A stretch of 64,000 nucleotides of DNA from Vulcanimicrobium alpinum (GCF_027923555.1 NZ_AP025523.1:1652484-1716483), one strand, 5' to 3'; positions 7,182 to 19,265 are shown, counted from the stretch's first letter. The notes: generated by a model not told the origin, from the sequence alone. Translations and numbers: made by a program.

Positions 7182-8276
7182 ATGCGACGCATGCTCCGTT
7201 CGCTGCTTCGTGCGAGCGCTGCCGTCGCGCTCGCGGTTTTCGTTGCTCCGGCCGCACCGTCGGCCGCACCGCCCCCGGGACTCGCATACGACGAGATCGT
7301 GCGCGTCGTCGTCAACGCAACGCCGCCGCCGCCGGGGAACTTCGCGGCCGACGTTGCCGCGATCCAGACCGCCCCGGCCGCGCCCAGCGCGCCGCCGCGC
7401 CGGCGCGGGCTCGGCAACATCGCGAACATCGCCGGCGCCGTCCTCTCCGGTGGCGGGGCGAACGCCGTCGCAGGCGCCGTGGCCTCGGAGGCGATCTCCG
7501 CCTCGATCGAAAGCGCGCTCGAAGCGTCGATGGCCGCGCAGTTCAGCGGGCTGGCGGCGAGCGCGCGATCGTTTCTACAGCCGCATCTGCTGCGCTACGC
7601 GTACTGGAACGGCTGGGAACGGGTCGACGACGTCGCCGCGCAGACCGCGACGATCCGCAAGTGCGATTTGGGCCAAGTCGTGACCCTCAATCTGGCGCAG
7701 AAGACGTACACGGTCTCGGTCCCGGGCAGCGAGCCCGAGGCGAGCGCGCCGCCGGCGCCGCGCCGCGGGCGCGCCCCCGATCCCCAAGCGCCGGGGACCG
7801 CGGTCGCCGATCTCACCGAGACGACCCGCAGCCTCGGCCCGCTGCGGATCGAGAACCAGCCCACGACGGGGTACGACGCGACCACCAGCTTCACGATGAG
7901 CCAGGCGACCGGTTCGTGCCGCGACGGCGGCGCGTCGATTCGCACCGTGGAATATCTCTCGCCGCTGAACCGTCCGGCGGTCACCTCGTGCCCGATTCGC
8001 CGGCCCTTGGTCCCGCAGACGGCGAGCGAGGCCGTCACGATGCCCACCGGCGGCTGCCGCCCGACTTTCACCGTCCGTCGTTCGGGTCCGACCCCGCCCG
8101 GGAGCAAGCTCTCGCTGTATTCGCTGGTGACCTTCGCGCAAGCGGGCTCCGGCGCGGCGACGCCGCCGCCGGGCGGCGGCTTCGGGTTCCTCACCGAGCG
8201 CGGCAGCCTGCGGACGCTCGGGGCGACCGACGCCTCGCTCTTCGAGGTGCCGACCGGGTTTACGAAATCACCCTGA
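7182..8276 (+). CDS. Exported protein of unknown function
   Basis: A 364-aa protein with a Sec signal peptide (MRRMLRSLLRASAAVALAVF, cleaved after PSA near residue 30). A Pro-rich linker, an Ala/Gly-rich helix (about 85-130, ANIAGAVLSGG to ASMAAQFSGLAAS) and a Pro-rich spacer at about 185-205 divide it; the C-terminal half contains four cysteines likely to form disulfides (GSCRDGG, TSCPIRR, GGCRPTF). No known domain was recognised. The start at 7182 is the first ATG of a double-Met start. It shares a 46-bp divergent promoter region with the M3 peptidase. The frame is open far upstream into that gene, but that part is a shadow. Confidence 0.7.
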   Translation: MRRMLRSLLRASAAVALAVFVAPAAPSAAPPPGLAYDEIVRVVVNATPPPPGNFAADVAAIQTAPAAPSAPPRRRGLGNIANIAGAVLSGGGANAVAGAVASEAISASIESALEASMAAQFSGLAASARSFLQPHLLRYAYWNGWERVDDVAAQTATIRKCDLGQVVTLNLAQKTYTVSVPGSEPEASAPPAPRRGRAPDPQAPGTAVADLTETTRSLGPLRIENQPTTGYDATTSFTMSQATGSCRDGGASIRTVEYLSPLNRPAVTSCPIRRPLVPQTASEAVTMPTGGCRPTFTVRRSGPTPPGSKLSLYSLVTFAQAGSGAATPPPGGGFGFLTERGSLRTLGATDASLFEVPTGFTKSP

Positions 8277-8303
8277 TCCGCTCGGCGGCGGCCACTGCTG
8301 ACC

Positions 8304-8332
8304 TTGCCCGCAGGGCCGCGGGCGTGTAGCAT
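8304..8332 (+). promoter_or_regulatory. Putative promoter of the SRP RNA gene
   Basis: TTGCCC (8304-8309) and TAGCAT (8327-8332) are spaced by 17 bp and end about 12 bp before the predicted 5' end of the SRP RNA. This is the expected position for a sigma-70 promoter of a stable RNA. The assignment rests on sequence and position only. Confidence 0.45.
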
Positions 8333-8344
8333 AGGCGGAGCCTC

Positions 8345-8452
8345 GACGAGGGTTGGGCCTCGCGCAACGGCAACCCGTGAACCCCGCCAGGCCCGGAAGG
8401 GAGCAACGGTAAGCGGACCTTCCCGTGTGCCGCGAATCACCTGGCCCTCGTC
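8345..8452 (+). ncRNA. ffs: Signal recognition particle RNA, small bacterial (4.5S) type
   Basis: A 108-nt RNA that pairs with Ffh to target membrane and secreted proteins. The universally conserved domain IV is clear: GCCAGGCCCGGAAGGGAGCA (8386-8405), with the GGAA tetraloop and the asymmetric internal loop recognised by Ffh. The ends pair: GACGAGGG (8345-8352) with CCCTCGTC (8445-8452). There is no Alu-domain extension, so it is the short type. Spurious reading frames run across it and should be ignored. Ends are set from the terminal helix and may be off by a few bases. Confidence 0.92.
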
Positions 8453-8469
8453 CTGGCCTTTCTTTTGGC

Positions 8470-8961
8470 ATGAACGAACTCACCACGGCCGTCATCGCGA
8501 GTCTGACGAGCGCGCTCGTCGTCACGAGCGCGTACCATCTGCTCGTCGCGGCGCCGCGCGCCGCGCGGATGCGCGCGATCGTCGACCAGCACGACGGCAT
8601 GCTCGGCGGCGGGGCGACCCGCGCCACCGATCGGCTGACGGCGCTCGAACGGGACGCCGTCGAGGCAGCGCGGGCGCGCGACGGGCAAGCTCGCCGGATC
8701 GAGTCGCTGGAGAAGATGGCGCGCACCGAGGTGCCGCGGGTCGGCTTCGTCCGTTTCAACGCCTTCGACGACGTCGGCTCCGACCTGTCGTACGCGTTGG
8801 CGCTGCTCAACGGCGAGGGCGACGGCGTCGTCCTCACCAGCATCTACTCGCGCGAGGACACGCGCACGTACGGCAAGGGCGTCACCGCCTTCAAGCCCGC
8901 GACCGATCCCTCCGAAGAAGAACTCGCCGCGATCGCCAAAGCCCGAGCCGCCGCATCGTGA
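8470..8961 (+). CDS. DUF4446 family membrane-anchored protein
   Basis: A 163-aa protein with an N-terminal membrane helix (about 5-28), a coiled charged region, and a C-terminal domain matching DUF4446: GFVRFNAFDDVGSDLSYALALL followed by TSIYSREDTRTYGKGV (residues about 96-145). The function of this family is unknown. Members are often near chromosome-partition or wall genes. The ATG at 8470 starts 17 nt after the SRP RNA. Its stop overlaps the GTG start of the M23 peptidase (GTGA, 8958-8961), indicating translational coupling. Confidence 0.87.
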   Translation: MNELTTAVIASLTSALVVTSAYHLLVAAPRAARMRAIVDQHDGMLGGGATRATDRLTALERDAVEAARARDGQARRIESLEKMARTEVPRVGFVRFNAFDDVGSDLSYALALLNGEGDGVVLTSIYSREDTRTYGKGVTAFKPATDPSEEELAAIAKARAAAS

Positions 8962-9908
8962 ACGACGCCGACCACACGATTCTCGTCAAGATCATCCCGC
9001 CGAAGGGCCGCGCCGTGTACCGCCTCCAGTTGACGCGCCGTCATCTCGCCGCGATCGCGGTCGCGTTCGTCGTCGCGCTCGCCGGCGCGGTCGCCGCGCA
9101 CACGTATCAATTGCGCGTCGCCGAGGAGCACCTGCGCGCCCTGCAGTCGCTTGCCGCGGACCAGCAGCGCAAACTCCAAACGATCGACCGTCAGGCCGAC
9201 GCGCTCACCAACCAGCTCCGTTCGGTTCAGCGCGAGAACGCCGAGATCAAACGCTTGATCGGCGGCGACCGCGGCGGCCGCAAACAGCACGCGTACGTCG
9301 CGCCGCCGCCGGGCGATACGCGGGCGCGTGGGAGCGACTTCACCTCGGTGCAGGCACGCTTGCGGAGGCTCGCGGCCGTCTCGAACAGGACCAGCGACGA
9401 CGCACGTCGTCTGCAGCGGCTCGCGCTGCGCGCGCTCAACCTGCGGCGCATGGCGTCGATCGCGCGCGAACGGCTCGTCGCCGCGATCCCGTCGCTCAAC
9501 CCCGTCGCCGGCGGGATCGCGGCAGGATTCGGCTGGCGAACCGATCCGTGGCCGGAGTTTCACAAGGGGCTCGACCTCGAAGCCGACTACGGAACGCCGG
9601 TGCATGCCAGCGCGGCGGGCGTCGTGGTCGCCGCCGGCTGGGACGGCGGCTACGGCATCAAGGTCGACATCGATCACGGGAACGGTTACCACACCTGGTA
9701 CGCGCACCTCTCGCGCGCCGACGTCGCGCCCGGACAGCGCGTCCTCAAAGGCCAGACGATTGCGCTGAGCGGTTCGACGGGCGAGTCGACGGGTCCGCAC
9801 CTGCACTATCAGGTGATGTACGCCGGCGAGGCGATCGACCCGGCGCCGTTCCTGCACGGTGTCCCCGCGAAGGTGCTTGCGACACTTCCGGATCCTGCCG
9901 GCGTATAA
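8958..9908 (+). CDS. M23-family murein endopeptidase, membrane-anchored
   Basis: A 316-aa protein that should cleave peptidoglycan cross-links or regulate amidases. It has a cytoplasmic start, one membrane helix (about 29-47), a coiled coil (about 55-105 and 130-172) and a C-terminal LytM/M23 domain. Zinc ligands are His-202 and Asp-206 (HKGLD) and the HLH motif at 281-283, all present, so it should be catalytically active rather than a degenerate EnvC-type activator. The GTG at 8958 overlaps the DUF4446 stop; the longer upstream frame crosses the SRP RNA and is not real. Confidence 0.92.
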   Translation: MNDADHTILVKIIPPKGRAVYRLQLTRRHLAAIAVAFVVALAGAVAAHTYQLRVAEEHLRALQSLAADQQRKLQTIDRQADALTNQLRSVQRENAEIKRLIGGDRGGRKQHAYVAPPPGDTRARGSDFTSVQARLRRLAAVSNRTSDDARRLQRLALRALNLRRMASIARERLVAAIPSLNPVAGGIAAGFGWRTDPWPEFHKGLDLEADYGTPVHASAAGVVVAAGWDGGYGIKVDIDHGNGYHTWYAHLSRADVAPGQRVLKGQTIALSGSTGESTGPHLHYQVMYAGEAIDPAPFLHGVPAKVLATLPDPAGV

Positions 9909-9916
9909 GGATTGTT

Positions 9917-10189
9917 ATGTGTCAAGTCTGGCAGGTCGTCGACCTCATCTTCAAGATCTACGTGCTGCTGATGATCGTCTACGCGGTCGTCTCTTGGGTG
10001 CCGAGCATCCGCGGGCGCTGGAGCGAGTACCTCGCGATGCTGATCGAGCCCGTGCTCGCGCCGGTGCGCCGCATCGTTCCGCCGCTGGGCGGCCTCGATC
10101 TCTCGTTCATCATCGTGATCATCGTGATCCAGCTCGTCGACAGCCAGATCGTTCGCAACAACCTCTACGCGTGCGTGGGCGGTTACTGA
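9917..10189 (+). CDS. YggT family membrane protein
   Basis: A 90-aa inner-membrane protein with two hydrophobic segments (about 5-27 and 60-80) flanking the YggT signature: [26 protein letters not shown], then [15 protein letters not shown]. YggT proteins are linked to osmotic stress and to cell division or wall clusters in various bacteria; the exact role is unknown. An AAGGA ribosome site (9907-9911) precedes the ATG. It sits between the M23 peptidase and lepA, all on the plus strand with gaps under 10 nt. Confidence 0.92.
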   Translation: MCQVWQVVDLIFKIYVLLMIVYAVVSWVPSIRGRWSEYLAMLIEPVLAPVRRIVPPLGGLDLSFIIVIIVIQLVDSQIVRNNLYACVGGY

Positions 10190-10193
10190 CCAC

Positions 10194-12023
<1,830 letters not shown>

Positions 12024-12033
12024 TCCGGCGGCG

Positions 12034-12675
12034 ATGCGGAACGCCGGCCGCGCTCGCGTCTACGTCGCGACGAAAAATGTCGGCAAGCTGCGCGAGATGG
12101 AGCAGCTCTTCGGCGACGCGCCCTTCGATCTGGCGACGTTCGGCAAATACGAGGATCCGATCGAGGGCGATACGTCGTACGCCGACAACGCGGCGCTCAA
12201 GGCGCGTGCCCTGCACGCGCAGCTCACCCGCGCCGGCCAGCCGGGGAACGTCCTCGCCGACGATTCGGGGCTGGAAGTGTACGCGCTGGATCGCCGTCCG
12301 GGCGTGCTGACCGCGTTTTACGGCGGCGCAGAGCTGAGCTGGGCGGAGCGGCGAACGCGGCTGATCGCGGAACTCGAGGCCTCGCCGCTCGGCGCGTCCG
12401 ACCGGCGGGCGCGCTTCGTGTGCGCGCTGCACTTCATCGGCGCCGACGGGCGCGAGTTCGCGACGATGGGAACGGTCGACGGTGAGATCGCGCCGCACGA
12501 GCGCGGAGAGCTCGGCTTCTCGTTCGATCCGGTCTTTCTCTATCCGCCGCTCGGGCGGACGTTCGCCGAGCTTTCCGGCGAGGAGAAGAACCGCTGCAGC
12601 CACCGCGCGATCGCTACGGCGGCGCTGCTGGCAGCGCTCTCGCTGGCGGGCGTCCCGGCTGAGGTCCACGATTGA
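12034..12675 (+). CDS. rdgB: XTP/dITP diphosphatase (RdgB/HAM1 family)
   Basis: A 213-aa housecleaning enzyme that hydrolyses non-canonical purine nucleotides (dITP, XTP) to the monophosphate, keeping them out of DNA and RNA. Motifs: nucleotide-binding ATKNVGKLREME near the start, ADDSGLEVYAL at about 74-84, GFSFDPVF and the C-terminal ELSGEEKNRCSHR. All catalytic residues appear present. It is the last gene of the DUF4446-M23-YggT-lepA run and is followed by a hairpin terminator at 12704-12732. Confidence 0.95.
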   Translation: MRNAGRARVYVATKNVGKLREMEQLFGDAPFDLATFGKYEDPIEGDTSYADNAALKARALHAQLTRAGQPGNVLADDSGLEVYALDRRPGVLTAFYGGAELSWAERRTRLIAELEASPLGASDRRARFVCALHFIGADGREFATMGTVDGEIAPHERGELGFSFDPVFLYPPLGRTFAELSGEEKNRCSHRAIATAALLAALSLAGVPAEVHD

Positions 12676-12703
12676 GGAGCTCGTGCAGGCCTGAACACGG
12701 AAT

Positions 12704-12732
12704 GAGCCCGACCGGCGGATCGGGCTCGTTTA
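12704..12732 (+). terminator. Intrinsic terminator after rdgB, possibly bidirectional
   Basis: An 8-bp perfect stem (GAGCCCGA 12704-12711 with TCGGGCTC 12720-12727) is followed by GTTTA. It lies between rdgB (plus) and the tRNA-Lys gene (minus), so it may also end transcripts of the minus-strand tRNA genes. The T-tract is short. Confidence 0.6.
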
Positions 12733-12734
12733 CG

Positions 12735-12809
12735 TGGTGCACCGCGAAGGACTCGAACCTTCAACCAATTGCTTAAGAGGCAACTGCTCTACCATTGAGC
12801 TAGCGGTGC
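12735..12809 (-). tRNA. tRNA-Lys(CTT)
   Basis: A 75-nt cloverleaf on the minus strand. Acceptor GCACCGC pairs with GCGGTGC, and ACCA is encoded at the 3' end. The anticodon loop CTCTTAA gives CTT, which reads AAG. The T-arm contains GGTTCGAGTCC. Confidence 0.95.
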
Positions 12810-12872
12810 TCAAGAGAGGACTTTACGAGAACGGGTCGTGGTCGTCAAGGCCACGACCCGCTCTCGACCGTT

Positions 12873-12948
12873 TGGTGCGCCCGGTGGGACTCGAACCCAC
12901 GACTCTCGGCTTAAAAGGCCGGTACTCTACCAACTGAGTTACAGGCGC
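12873..12948 (-). tRNA. tRNA-Lys(TTT)
   Basis: A 76-nt cloverleaf on the minus strand. Acceptor GCGCCTG pairs with CGGGCGC, followed by encoded ACCA. The anticodon loop CTTTTAA gives TTT (AAA/AAG). One C-A mismatch is seen at the outer pair of the anticodon stem. It lies 63 nt from the other lysine tRNA gene but is not a recent duplicate of it. Confidence 0.95.
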
Positions 12949-13005
12949 GCGCATTCCGGATCGTTCGTGCGAGGCTCCGCACCGTGCGGAGCCTCGCCGA
13001 TGTTC

Positions 13006-13083
13006 TGGGGTGACTGACCGGGCTTGAACCGGCGACCTCCGGATCCACAATCCGGCGCTCTAACCAACTGAGCTACAATCACC
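13006..13083 (-). tRNA. tRNA-His(GTG)
   Basis: Minus-strand cloverleaf with anticodon loop TTGTGGA (GTG). The extra 5' G (position -1), the identity element of histidine tRNA, is encoded and pairs with C73: GGTGATTG opposite CAGTCACC. CCA is encoded. Confidence 0.95.
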
Positions 13084-13277
13084 ACGCAGGAGACCGGAAA
13101 TACTCATCCGTTTGCGGCTGGATTCCCTGCTCCTGACATGTTCCCGGTAACCGCGGGAACCCCGCGATCTTGCGCCGCGACAATTTGCGCAACGGCCGCG
13201 CACGCGTCGATCTCATTGCGTTCGCTCTGCGTTTGCTACCGCGAACGTTGATCGAACTCCAAGGCGACCTTGATGCG

Positions 13278-13350
13278 CGCGCCCGGCAGGAGTCGAACCT
13301 GCATCGTTCCGCTTAGAAGGCGGATGCCTTATCCGTTAGACCACAGGCGC
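13278..13350 (-). tRNA. tRNA-Arg(TCT)
   Basis: A 73-nt minus-strand cloverleaf. Acceptor GCGCCTG pairs with CGGGCGC, with G as discriminator base. The anticodon loop CTTCTAA gives TCT (AGA/AGG). CCA is not encoded, unlike the Lys, His and Pro genes beside it, so CCA-adding enzyme is needed. The 194-nt gap to tRNA-His holds no gene I can see. Confidence 0.94.
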
Positions 13351-13353
13351 ACG

Positions 13354-13430
13354 TGGTCGGGACGACAGGATTTGAACCTGCGACTTCTTGCTCCCAAAGC
13401 AAGCGCTCTACCAAGCTGAGCTACGTCCCG
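13354..13430 (-). tRNA. tRNA-Pro(TGG)
   Basis: A 77-nt minus-strand cloverleaf with acceptor CGGGACG pairing with CGTCCCG, encoded ACCA, and anticodon loop TTTGGGA (TGG, reads CCN codons ending mainly in A or G). It lies 3 nt from tRNA-Arg, so the two are processed from one transcript. Confidence 0.95.
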
Positions 13431-13569
13431 CAGCCTTCATCCTAGCATGCGCGCCAACCAGGCCCGGCAGAACGCGGAGCATCGCTGCTCCGGAAGCAGT
13501 TTTCCGGGCGAGCCGGGCGAACTGGTGCGCATTTTCGCCCGCCCCTTCATCAACCGGGAGGTCGTTGCC

Positions 13570-14566
13570 ATGTCACCCTCACGCGGAGCCTTTCTCACCT
13601 CCGCCGCCGGCGGAGCCGCGGCGATCGCCGCGCCCTCGCTCGTCGCCGCTGCCGCACCTGCCGAGGTAGCCGCCGCCACGAAGGGCATGACCTCACCACG
13701 CTGCGCGACGGCGGGGTCGATCACGTCGGCGTCCGTACGCCGCTCGGGATCGTCGACGTCTCCCGCGCCTCCAAGGCGCTCGGTGTCGCCCAGCCGCCGC
13801 TGACGGTCGACGACGTGATCGCCGGGCGCGGCGATATCGCGGCGCTCCCGAAGCTCGTCGCGAACGCGCCCGCCGACGCGATCCGTGCCGAGAACGCGGT
13901 CGAGTACGGCCCGCTGGTGGGCGCGCCGCCGAAGATCGTCTGCGTCGGCTCAACTATCGCGCCCACATCGCGGAGACCGGCGAGAAGACGCCGCCGTTTC
14001 CCGATCTGTTCAACAAATACAACATGTCGCTCAACCGTCACAACGGAACCGTCGCCGTGTCGAAGCTCGGCCTCGAGAAGTTCGATTACGAGTCCGAGCT
14101 GATGATGTACATCGGCAAGACCGCGCGCAACGTCAGCGAAGCCGACGCGCTCTCGTACGTCTTCGGGTACTCGTGCGGCAACGATTTCACCGCGCGCGAC
14201 GCGCAGCAGCGCGTCTCGCGGTGGATGACCGGCAAAACGCCGGATCAGTTCGCGCCGCTGGGACCGTGGCTCGTCACCGCAGACCAGATCCCCGATCCGC
14301 AGACGCTGCAGGTGCAGACGTTCGTCAACGGCGAGACGACGCCGCGGCAAGACATGAACACCTCGCAGATGATCTTCAACTGCGCGCACATCGTGAGCTA
14401 TACGTCGCAGTTCATCACGCTCCAGCCGGGCGACGTGATCTTCACCGGCACCCCCAGCGGCGTGATCACCGGCTATCTCAAGGAGAAGCAAGTCTGGCTC
14501 AAGCCGGGCGACCGCGCGCGCACGGCGATCACGAAACTCGGCGAACTGTACTTCACGCTGACCTGA
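13570..14566 (+). pseudogene. FAH-family hydrolase, frameshifted (fumarylacetoacetate hydrolase-like)
   Basis: Three frame segments together spell one FAH-family enzyme of about 330 aa. Segment one (from ATG 13570, good GGGAGG site) is a hydrophobic leader with SRGAFLTS, Tat-like but with one Arg. Near 13688 the frame shifts into HDLTTLRDGGVDHVGVRT, and near 13948 it shifts again into LNYRAHIAETGEKTPP, continuing to 14566. Both shifts fit loss of one C. The catalytic part is intact: YESELMMYIG (metal-binding Glu pair), GNDFTARD (Asp) and FTGTPSGV. It is either a recent pseudogene or carries two sequencing deletions. Substrate is unknown; fumarylpyruvate- or acylpyruvate-type is likely. Confidence 0.8.
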
Positions 14567-14611
14567 CGCGAAGGCGTCGCGCGCCCGTGCGGTCGAACCA
14601 AAGCGGCGCAC

Positions 14612-14693
14612 GGGCACGTGGCGGAATCGGTAGACGCGCTGGATTTAGGTTCCAGTGGGGCGACCCATCTGAGTTCGAGTCTCAGCGTGCCCA
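14612..14693 (+). tRNA. tRNA-Leu(TAG)
   Basis: An 82-nt class II tRNA with acceptor GGGCACG pairing with CGTGCCC and discriminator A. The anticodon loop TTTAGGT gives TAG (CTA/CTG). It has a long variable arm (GGGGCGACCCAT), as expected for leucine. CCA is not encoded. Confidence 0.95.
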
Positions 14694-14800
14694 GCGAGCG
14701 GCGGCGACGACCAGGATCGTCCCCTTGACGAAGGCCCCGCCCCCCGGTAAACTCCGAGGGTTCGTCCCCAGGCCAGCGAAAGAGCGCGCCTGCGACGTTC

Positions 14801-14875
14801 GCGGAAGTAGCTCAGCGGTAGAGCATCGCCTTGCCAAGGCGAGGGTCGCGAGTTCAAATCTCGTCTTCCGCTCCA
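14801..14875 (+). tRNA. tRNA-Gly(GCC)
   Basis: A 75-nt cloverleaf with acceptor GCGGAAG pairing with CTTCCGC, discriminator T and encoded CCA. The anticodon loop TTGCCAA gives GCC (GGC/GGT). It lies 64 nt before tig. Confidence 0.96.
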
Positions 14876-14939
14876 TTTTGATCGATCAAGACGGCGGGCG
14901 CTTGCCCGCCGTCCCCGCTTCCGGAGGTCTGCCGTCCCT

Positions 14940-16253
14940 GTGCCCTCGACGCTGAAACCGCTCGATCCTACGCAGGTCGAGCTCGAGATCAGCATCACGC
15001 CGGAAGAGTTCACCGCGGCGCAAGATGCTGCGTTCCGCAAGCTGGTGCGCAACGTGCGCGTCCCCGGCTTCCGCCCCGGCAAAGTCCCGCGCAAGATCTT
15101 CGAGAACACCTACGGCAGCTCGCAGATCCTCGAGCGCGCCCTCGACGACATCGTCCCGACGAAGTACGCGGCGGCCGTCGAGGAGCACGGGATCGAGCCG
15201 CTGGCCCGTCCGCAGATGGAACTGCTCCCGGAGGAAGAGGGGCAGCCGCTGCGCGTGAAGGCCGTAGTGCCGATTCGGCCGGCGATCGAGCCCAAGGACT
15301 ATACCGGCGTCGAGATCACCGACGTCCCGGAGACCGCGACCGACGAGGACCTGGACCGCACCCTCGAGCAGATGCGTCGCGACGCCGCGACCCTGGTCCC
15401 GGTCGAGCGCCCGGTCAAACTCGGCGACGTCGCGACCCTGGATTACCAAGGGAAGATCGACGGCGTCCCGTTCGACGGCGGCGCCGCGACCGGACAGGAG
15501 ACGGAGCTCACCGAGACCCGCTTCATCCCCGGCTTCGTCGCCGGGATCGTCGGGATGCAGCCCGGCGAGACGAGGGAGGTGCGCGCGACCTTCCCCGACC
15601 CGTACGCGAACCCCGACCTCGCGGGTAAGGAAGCCGTCTTCACCGTTACCGTCCACGAGGTCAAGGAACCCGAGCTGCCCCCGCTCGACGACGAGTTCGC
15701 CAAGCGCGTCTCGCGCAACGAGACGCTCGAGGACCTGCGCGCCGACGTGAAGCGCCGGCTCGACGAGAACGTGAAGAACGGCGCGCGCCGCCGGATGTCC
15801 GGCGAGCTGCTCGACAAGATCGTCGCCGTCAACGAGTTCCCGCTCCCCGAAGTCCTCATCGAGCGCGAGATCGACTCGCTGCTGAACGACTCCCGCCAGT
15901 ACGTCGCGCGGGCCGGCATCGGCTGGGACGATTACCTGCGCGAGAGCGGCAAGATGGAAGACGAACTGCGGGACACGTACCGGGATGAGGCCGCGCGGCG
16001 CGTCAAGACGACCCTACTCGTCGAGGCGATCGCGAAAAAAGAGGGCGTCCAGGCGACGCAGGCAGACGTCGAGTCCGAACTCGACGCGCTCGCGGCACAG
16101 TACGGCCAGCCGCGCGAGCGGATCGTCGAGGCACTGCAGTCAAACGTAGCTGCGCTGATCGACGGGATCGTGCGCACGAAGACGATCGACAAGCTGATCG
16201 AGCAGGCAAAGCGCGTTCCGGCGCCGCCTGCAACTGCACCGCCAGCCGCATAG
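14940..16253 (+). CDS. tig: Trigger factor, ribosome-associated chaperone and prolyl isomerase
   Basis: A 437-aa chaperone that binds near the ribosome exit tunnel and shields new proteins. The N-terminal domain has the ribosome-binding signature [13 protein letters not shown] at about 43-55. The FKBP-type isomerase domain (about 155-240) includes [14 protein letters not shown] and [16 protein letters not shown], followed by the helical C-terminal chaperone domain. The GTG start at 14940 gives the expected N-terminus; GGAGG at 14922-14927 is somewhat far upstream. It leads the classic tig-clpP-clpX cluster, with gaps of 16 and 9 nt. Confidence 0.97.
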   Translation: MPSTLKPLDPTQVELEISITPEEFTAAQDAAFRKLVRNVRVPGFRPGKVPRKIFENTYGSSQILERALDDIVPTKYAAAVEEHGIEPLARPQMELLPEEEGQPLRVKAVVPIRPAIEPKDYTGVEITDVPETATDEDLDRTLEQMRRDAATLVPVERPVKLGDVATLDYQGKIDGVPFDGGAATGQETELTETRFIPGFVAGIVGMQPGETREVRATFPDPYANPDLAGKEAVFTVTVHEVKEPELPPLDDEFAKRVSRNETLEDLRADVKRRLDENVKNGARRRMSGELLDKIVAVNEFPLPEVLIEREIDSLLNDSRQYVARAGIGWDDYLRESGKMEDELRDTYRDEAARRVKTTLLVEAIAKKEGVQATQADVESELDALAAQYGQPRERIVEALQSNVAALIDGIVRTKTIDKLIEQAKRVPAPPATAPPAA

Positions 16254-16269
16254 GTCACGGAGGACGCAC

Positions 16270-16890
16270 ATGGGACATCTGGTACCGATGGTGGTCGAGC
16301 AGAGCGCGCGCGGCGAACGCGCGTACGATATCTACTCGCGCCTCCTCAAAGAACGCATCATCTTCGTCCACGGCCCGATCGACGACGGGATGGCCTCGCT
16401 GGTCATCGCCCAGCTCCTCTTCCTGGAGCGCGAGGACGCCGATAAAGACATCGACATGTACATCAACAGCCCGGGCGGTTCGGTGACCGCCGGGCTCGCG
16501 ATCTACGACACGATGCAGCTGATCAAGCCCGACGTGGCGACGATCTGCGCCGGGATGGCGGCGTCGATGGCCTCGATCCTCCTCACCGGCGGGGCGCAGA
16601 CGAAGCGGTTTGCCCTGCCGTACTCGAAGATCCTGATCCATCAGCCCTGGGTCCAGCAGGTGGGTGGCCAGGCCACCGATATCGAAATCCACGCACGCGA
16701 TCTCATCGCGACGCGGCGGACGCTCGCGGGGATCTACGAGATCACCACCAAGCAGCCCGTCGACAAGATTCTCAAAGACATCGAACGCGACTACTACATG
16801 ACCGCGCAAGAAGCGCTCGACTATGGGATCGTGGACCAGGTGTTCACCAAAGAGAACCGGTCGGTTTCTCCCAACACGCAAAGCTTGTAG
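16270..16890 (+). CDS. clpP: ATP-dependent Clp protease proteolytic subunit
   Basis: A 206-aa serine protease that forms the tetradecameric barrel fed by ClpX. The catalytic triad is visible: Ser-99 in GMAASMAS, His-124 in LIHQPW, and an Asp near 173 in the [14 protein letters not shown] region. Length is typical. A GGAGG ribosome site lies just before the ATG. Co-transcription with tig and clpX couples folding and degradation of new proteins. Confidence 0.98.
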   Translation: MGHLVPMVVEQSARGERAYDIYSRLLKERIIFVHGPIDDGMASLVIAQLLFLEREDADKDIDMYINSPGGSVTAGLAIYDTMQLIKPDVATICAGMAASMASILLTGGAQTKRFALPYSKILIHQPWVQQVGGQATDIEIHARDLIATRRTLAGIYEITTKQPVDKILKDIERDYYMTAQEALDYGIVDQVFTKENRSVSPNTQSL

Positions 16891-16899
16891 GTCACCTGC

Positions 16900-18168
<1,269 letters not shown>

Positions 18169-18177
18169 CGCAAACGA

Positions 18178-18210
18178 CGAGGCCCGCCGGCGACGGCGGG
18201 CCTCGCTTTT
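18178..18210 (+). terminator. Intrinsic terminator after clpX
   Basis: A perfect 12-bp stem (18178-18189 with 18194-18205), GCGA loop, then CTTTT. It begins 9 nt after the clpX stop. The opposite strand lacks a good T-run, so it mainly serves clpX. Confidence 0.85.
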
Positions 18211-18221
18211 GCGCGCTGCGG

Positions 18222-19253
18222 TTACGGCCGCAGACGCAAGGTGCGCACGACGACCGCGCCGTCGGGCGCATGCGATTCGAGCCGCACGTCGACGACCGAG
18301 GCGGTCGCGTCGTCGATGCGGATCGGGCGCGCGAAGTGTCCCTGCGGGTCGGCACCGGAGTCGACCGTGACCGTCGTGATGGCCGCTTCGCCGAAGCCGC
18401 TGTCCGCGTTCGCACTGACGACGATGTGGACGCGTGAATTCGGACGCGTGAACCCTTGCACGACGAACGTGTCGCCGACCCGCGCGCCGTCCGGCGGTGA
18501 GAGGCTGCGCAAGAAGTTCGGGTTCTGCACCGGCGCGCTGGTGAACGCCCAGCGTTGCGCGATCGCGGGAGCGGTGACGCTGACCTCGTGACGCCCGTAC
18601 GGGAGATCGTAGCCGGGATCGAACGAGAACGCGCGCGGCGAAACGTAGGCCTCCGTCGTCACGTCGCGGCCGTCGAGGGCGATGCGCACGGTGTTGGGAT
18701 CGATCGGGCGCGGAAACGTCGCCCCGATCGCGGGGCGCAGCGACTGCACCGCGGCGTTGGGCTCCGGTTCGACCCGCACGAGCCGCGCCGGCGCGGGCGG
18801 CGGTGTCACCACCTCGGGCGGCGGCGGGTCGGCTTGCTGTCCGATCGCGACGAGTCGCTGAGCGCCATCGTAGGTCACGTTCGCGCCGAGAGCCTGCGCG
18901 ACGAAGCGTAGCGGGACGAGGACGCGCGCGCCGACCAGAAACGGCGGCGCATCGAGCGTCGTCGGCGTCCCGTTCACGACGGCGTTCGTCGAGCCCACGT
19001 GGAGCGAGACCGTCGTGCTGCCGCGCGTCGCGGCGATCTGTCCGGCGTCGTAGACGACCGTGGCGCCGAGGCGCTCGAAGACGCCGCGCAGCGGAACGTA
19101 GACGCGACCGACGCGCTCGACGGGCGGCTGATCGAACGCGACGGGCGTACCGTTGACCGTCACCGCGGGCGCGGTCTGCGCCGGCGCCGCGGCCACCGTG
19201 ACGAGAGCGAGCAGGATGGTCCCTGCGGCGAGTTTCTGCATCACCGCAATCAA
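18222..19253 (-). CDS. Exported protein with two copper-amine-oxidase N-terminal (stalk) domains and Ig-like region
   Basis: A 343-aa secreted protein with a signal peptide (start at 19253 or at a second ATG four codons later; cleavage after AQT/PAQ near residue 27). Residues about 30-70 and 85-125 are two copies of the stalk domain, each with VNGTP, a VYVPLR or VLVPLR core, and LGA.V.YD. A Pro-rich linker (about 142-155) follows, then beta-rich Ig-like regions (SPPDGARVGDTFVVQG) to the end. These stalk domains occur in wall-associated or surface proteins of many Firmicutes. The product probably binds the envelope; no catalytic motif is seen. It is the last gene of a three-gene minus-strand operon. 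Confidence 0.8.
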   Translation of the reverse strand: MIAVMQKLAAGTILLALVTVAAAPAQTAPAVTVNGTPVAFDQPPVERVGRVYVPLRGVFERLGATVVYDAGQIAATRGSTTVSLHVGSTNAVVNGTPTTLDAPPFLVGARVLVPLRFVAQALGANVTYDGAQRLVAIGQQADPPPPEVVTPPPAPARLVRVEPEPNAAVQSLRPAIGATFPRPIDPNTVRIALDGRDVTTEAYVSPRAFSFDPGYDLPYGRHEVSVTAPAIAQRWAFTSAPVQNPNFLRSLSPPDGARVGDTFVVQGFTRPNSRVHIVVSANADSGFGEAAITTVTVDSGADPQGHFARPIRIDDATASVVDVRLESHAPDGAVVVRTLRLRP

Positions 19254-19265
19254 CGCGGTGCGCCG

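Noticed and set aside
8304..8957. Reading frame extending the M23 peptidase upstream across the SRP RNA
   Set aside because: It overlaps a clear structural RNA and the DUF4446 gene; translation should start at GTG 8958.
12734..13050. Short reading frames over the tRNA genes
   Set aside because: They coincide with well-formed cloverleaves on the minus strand.
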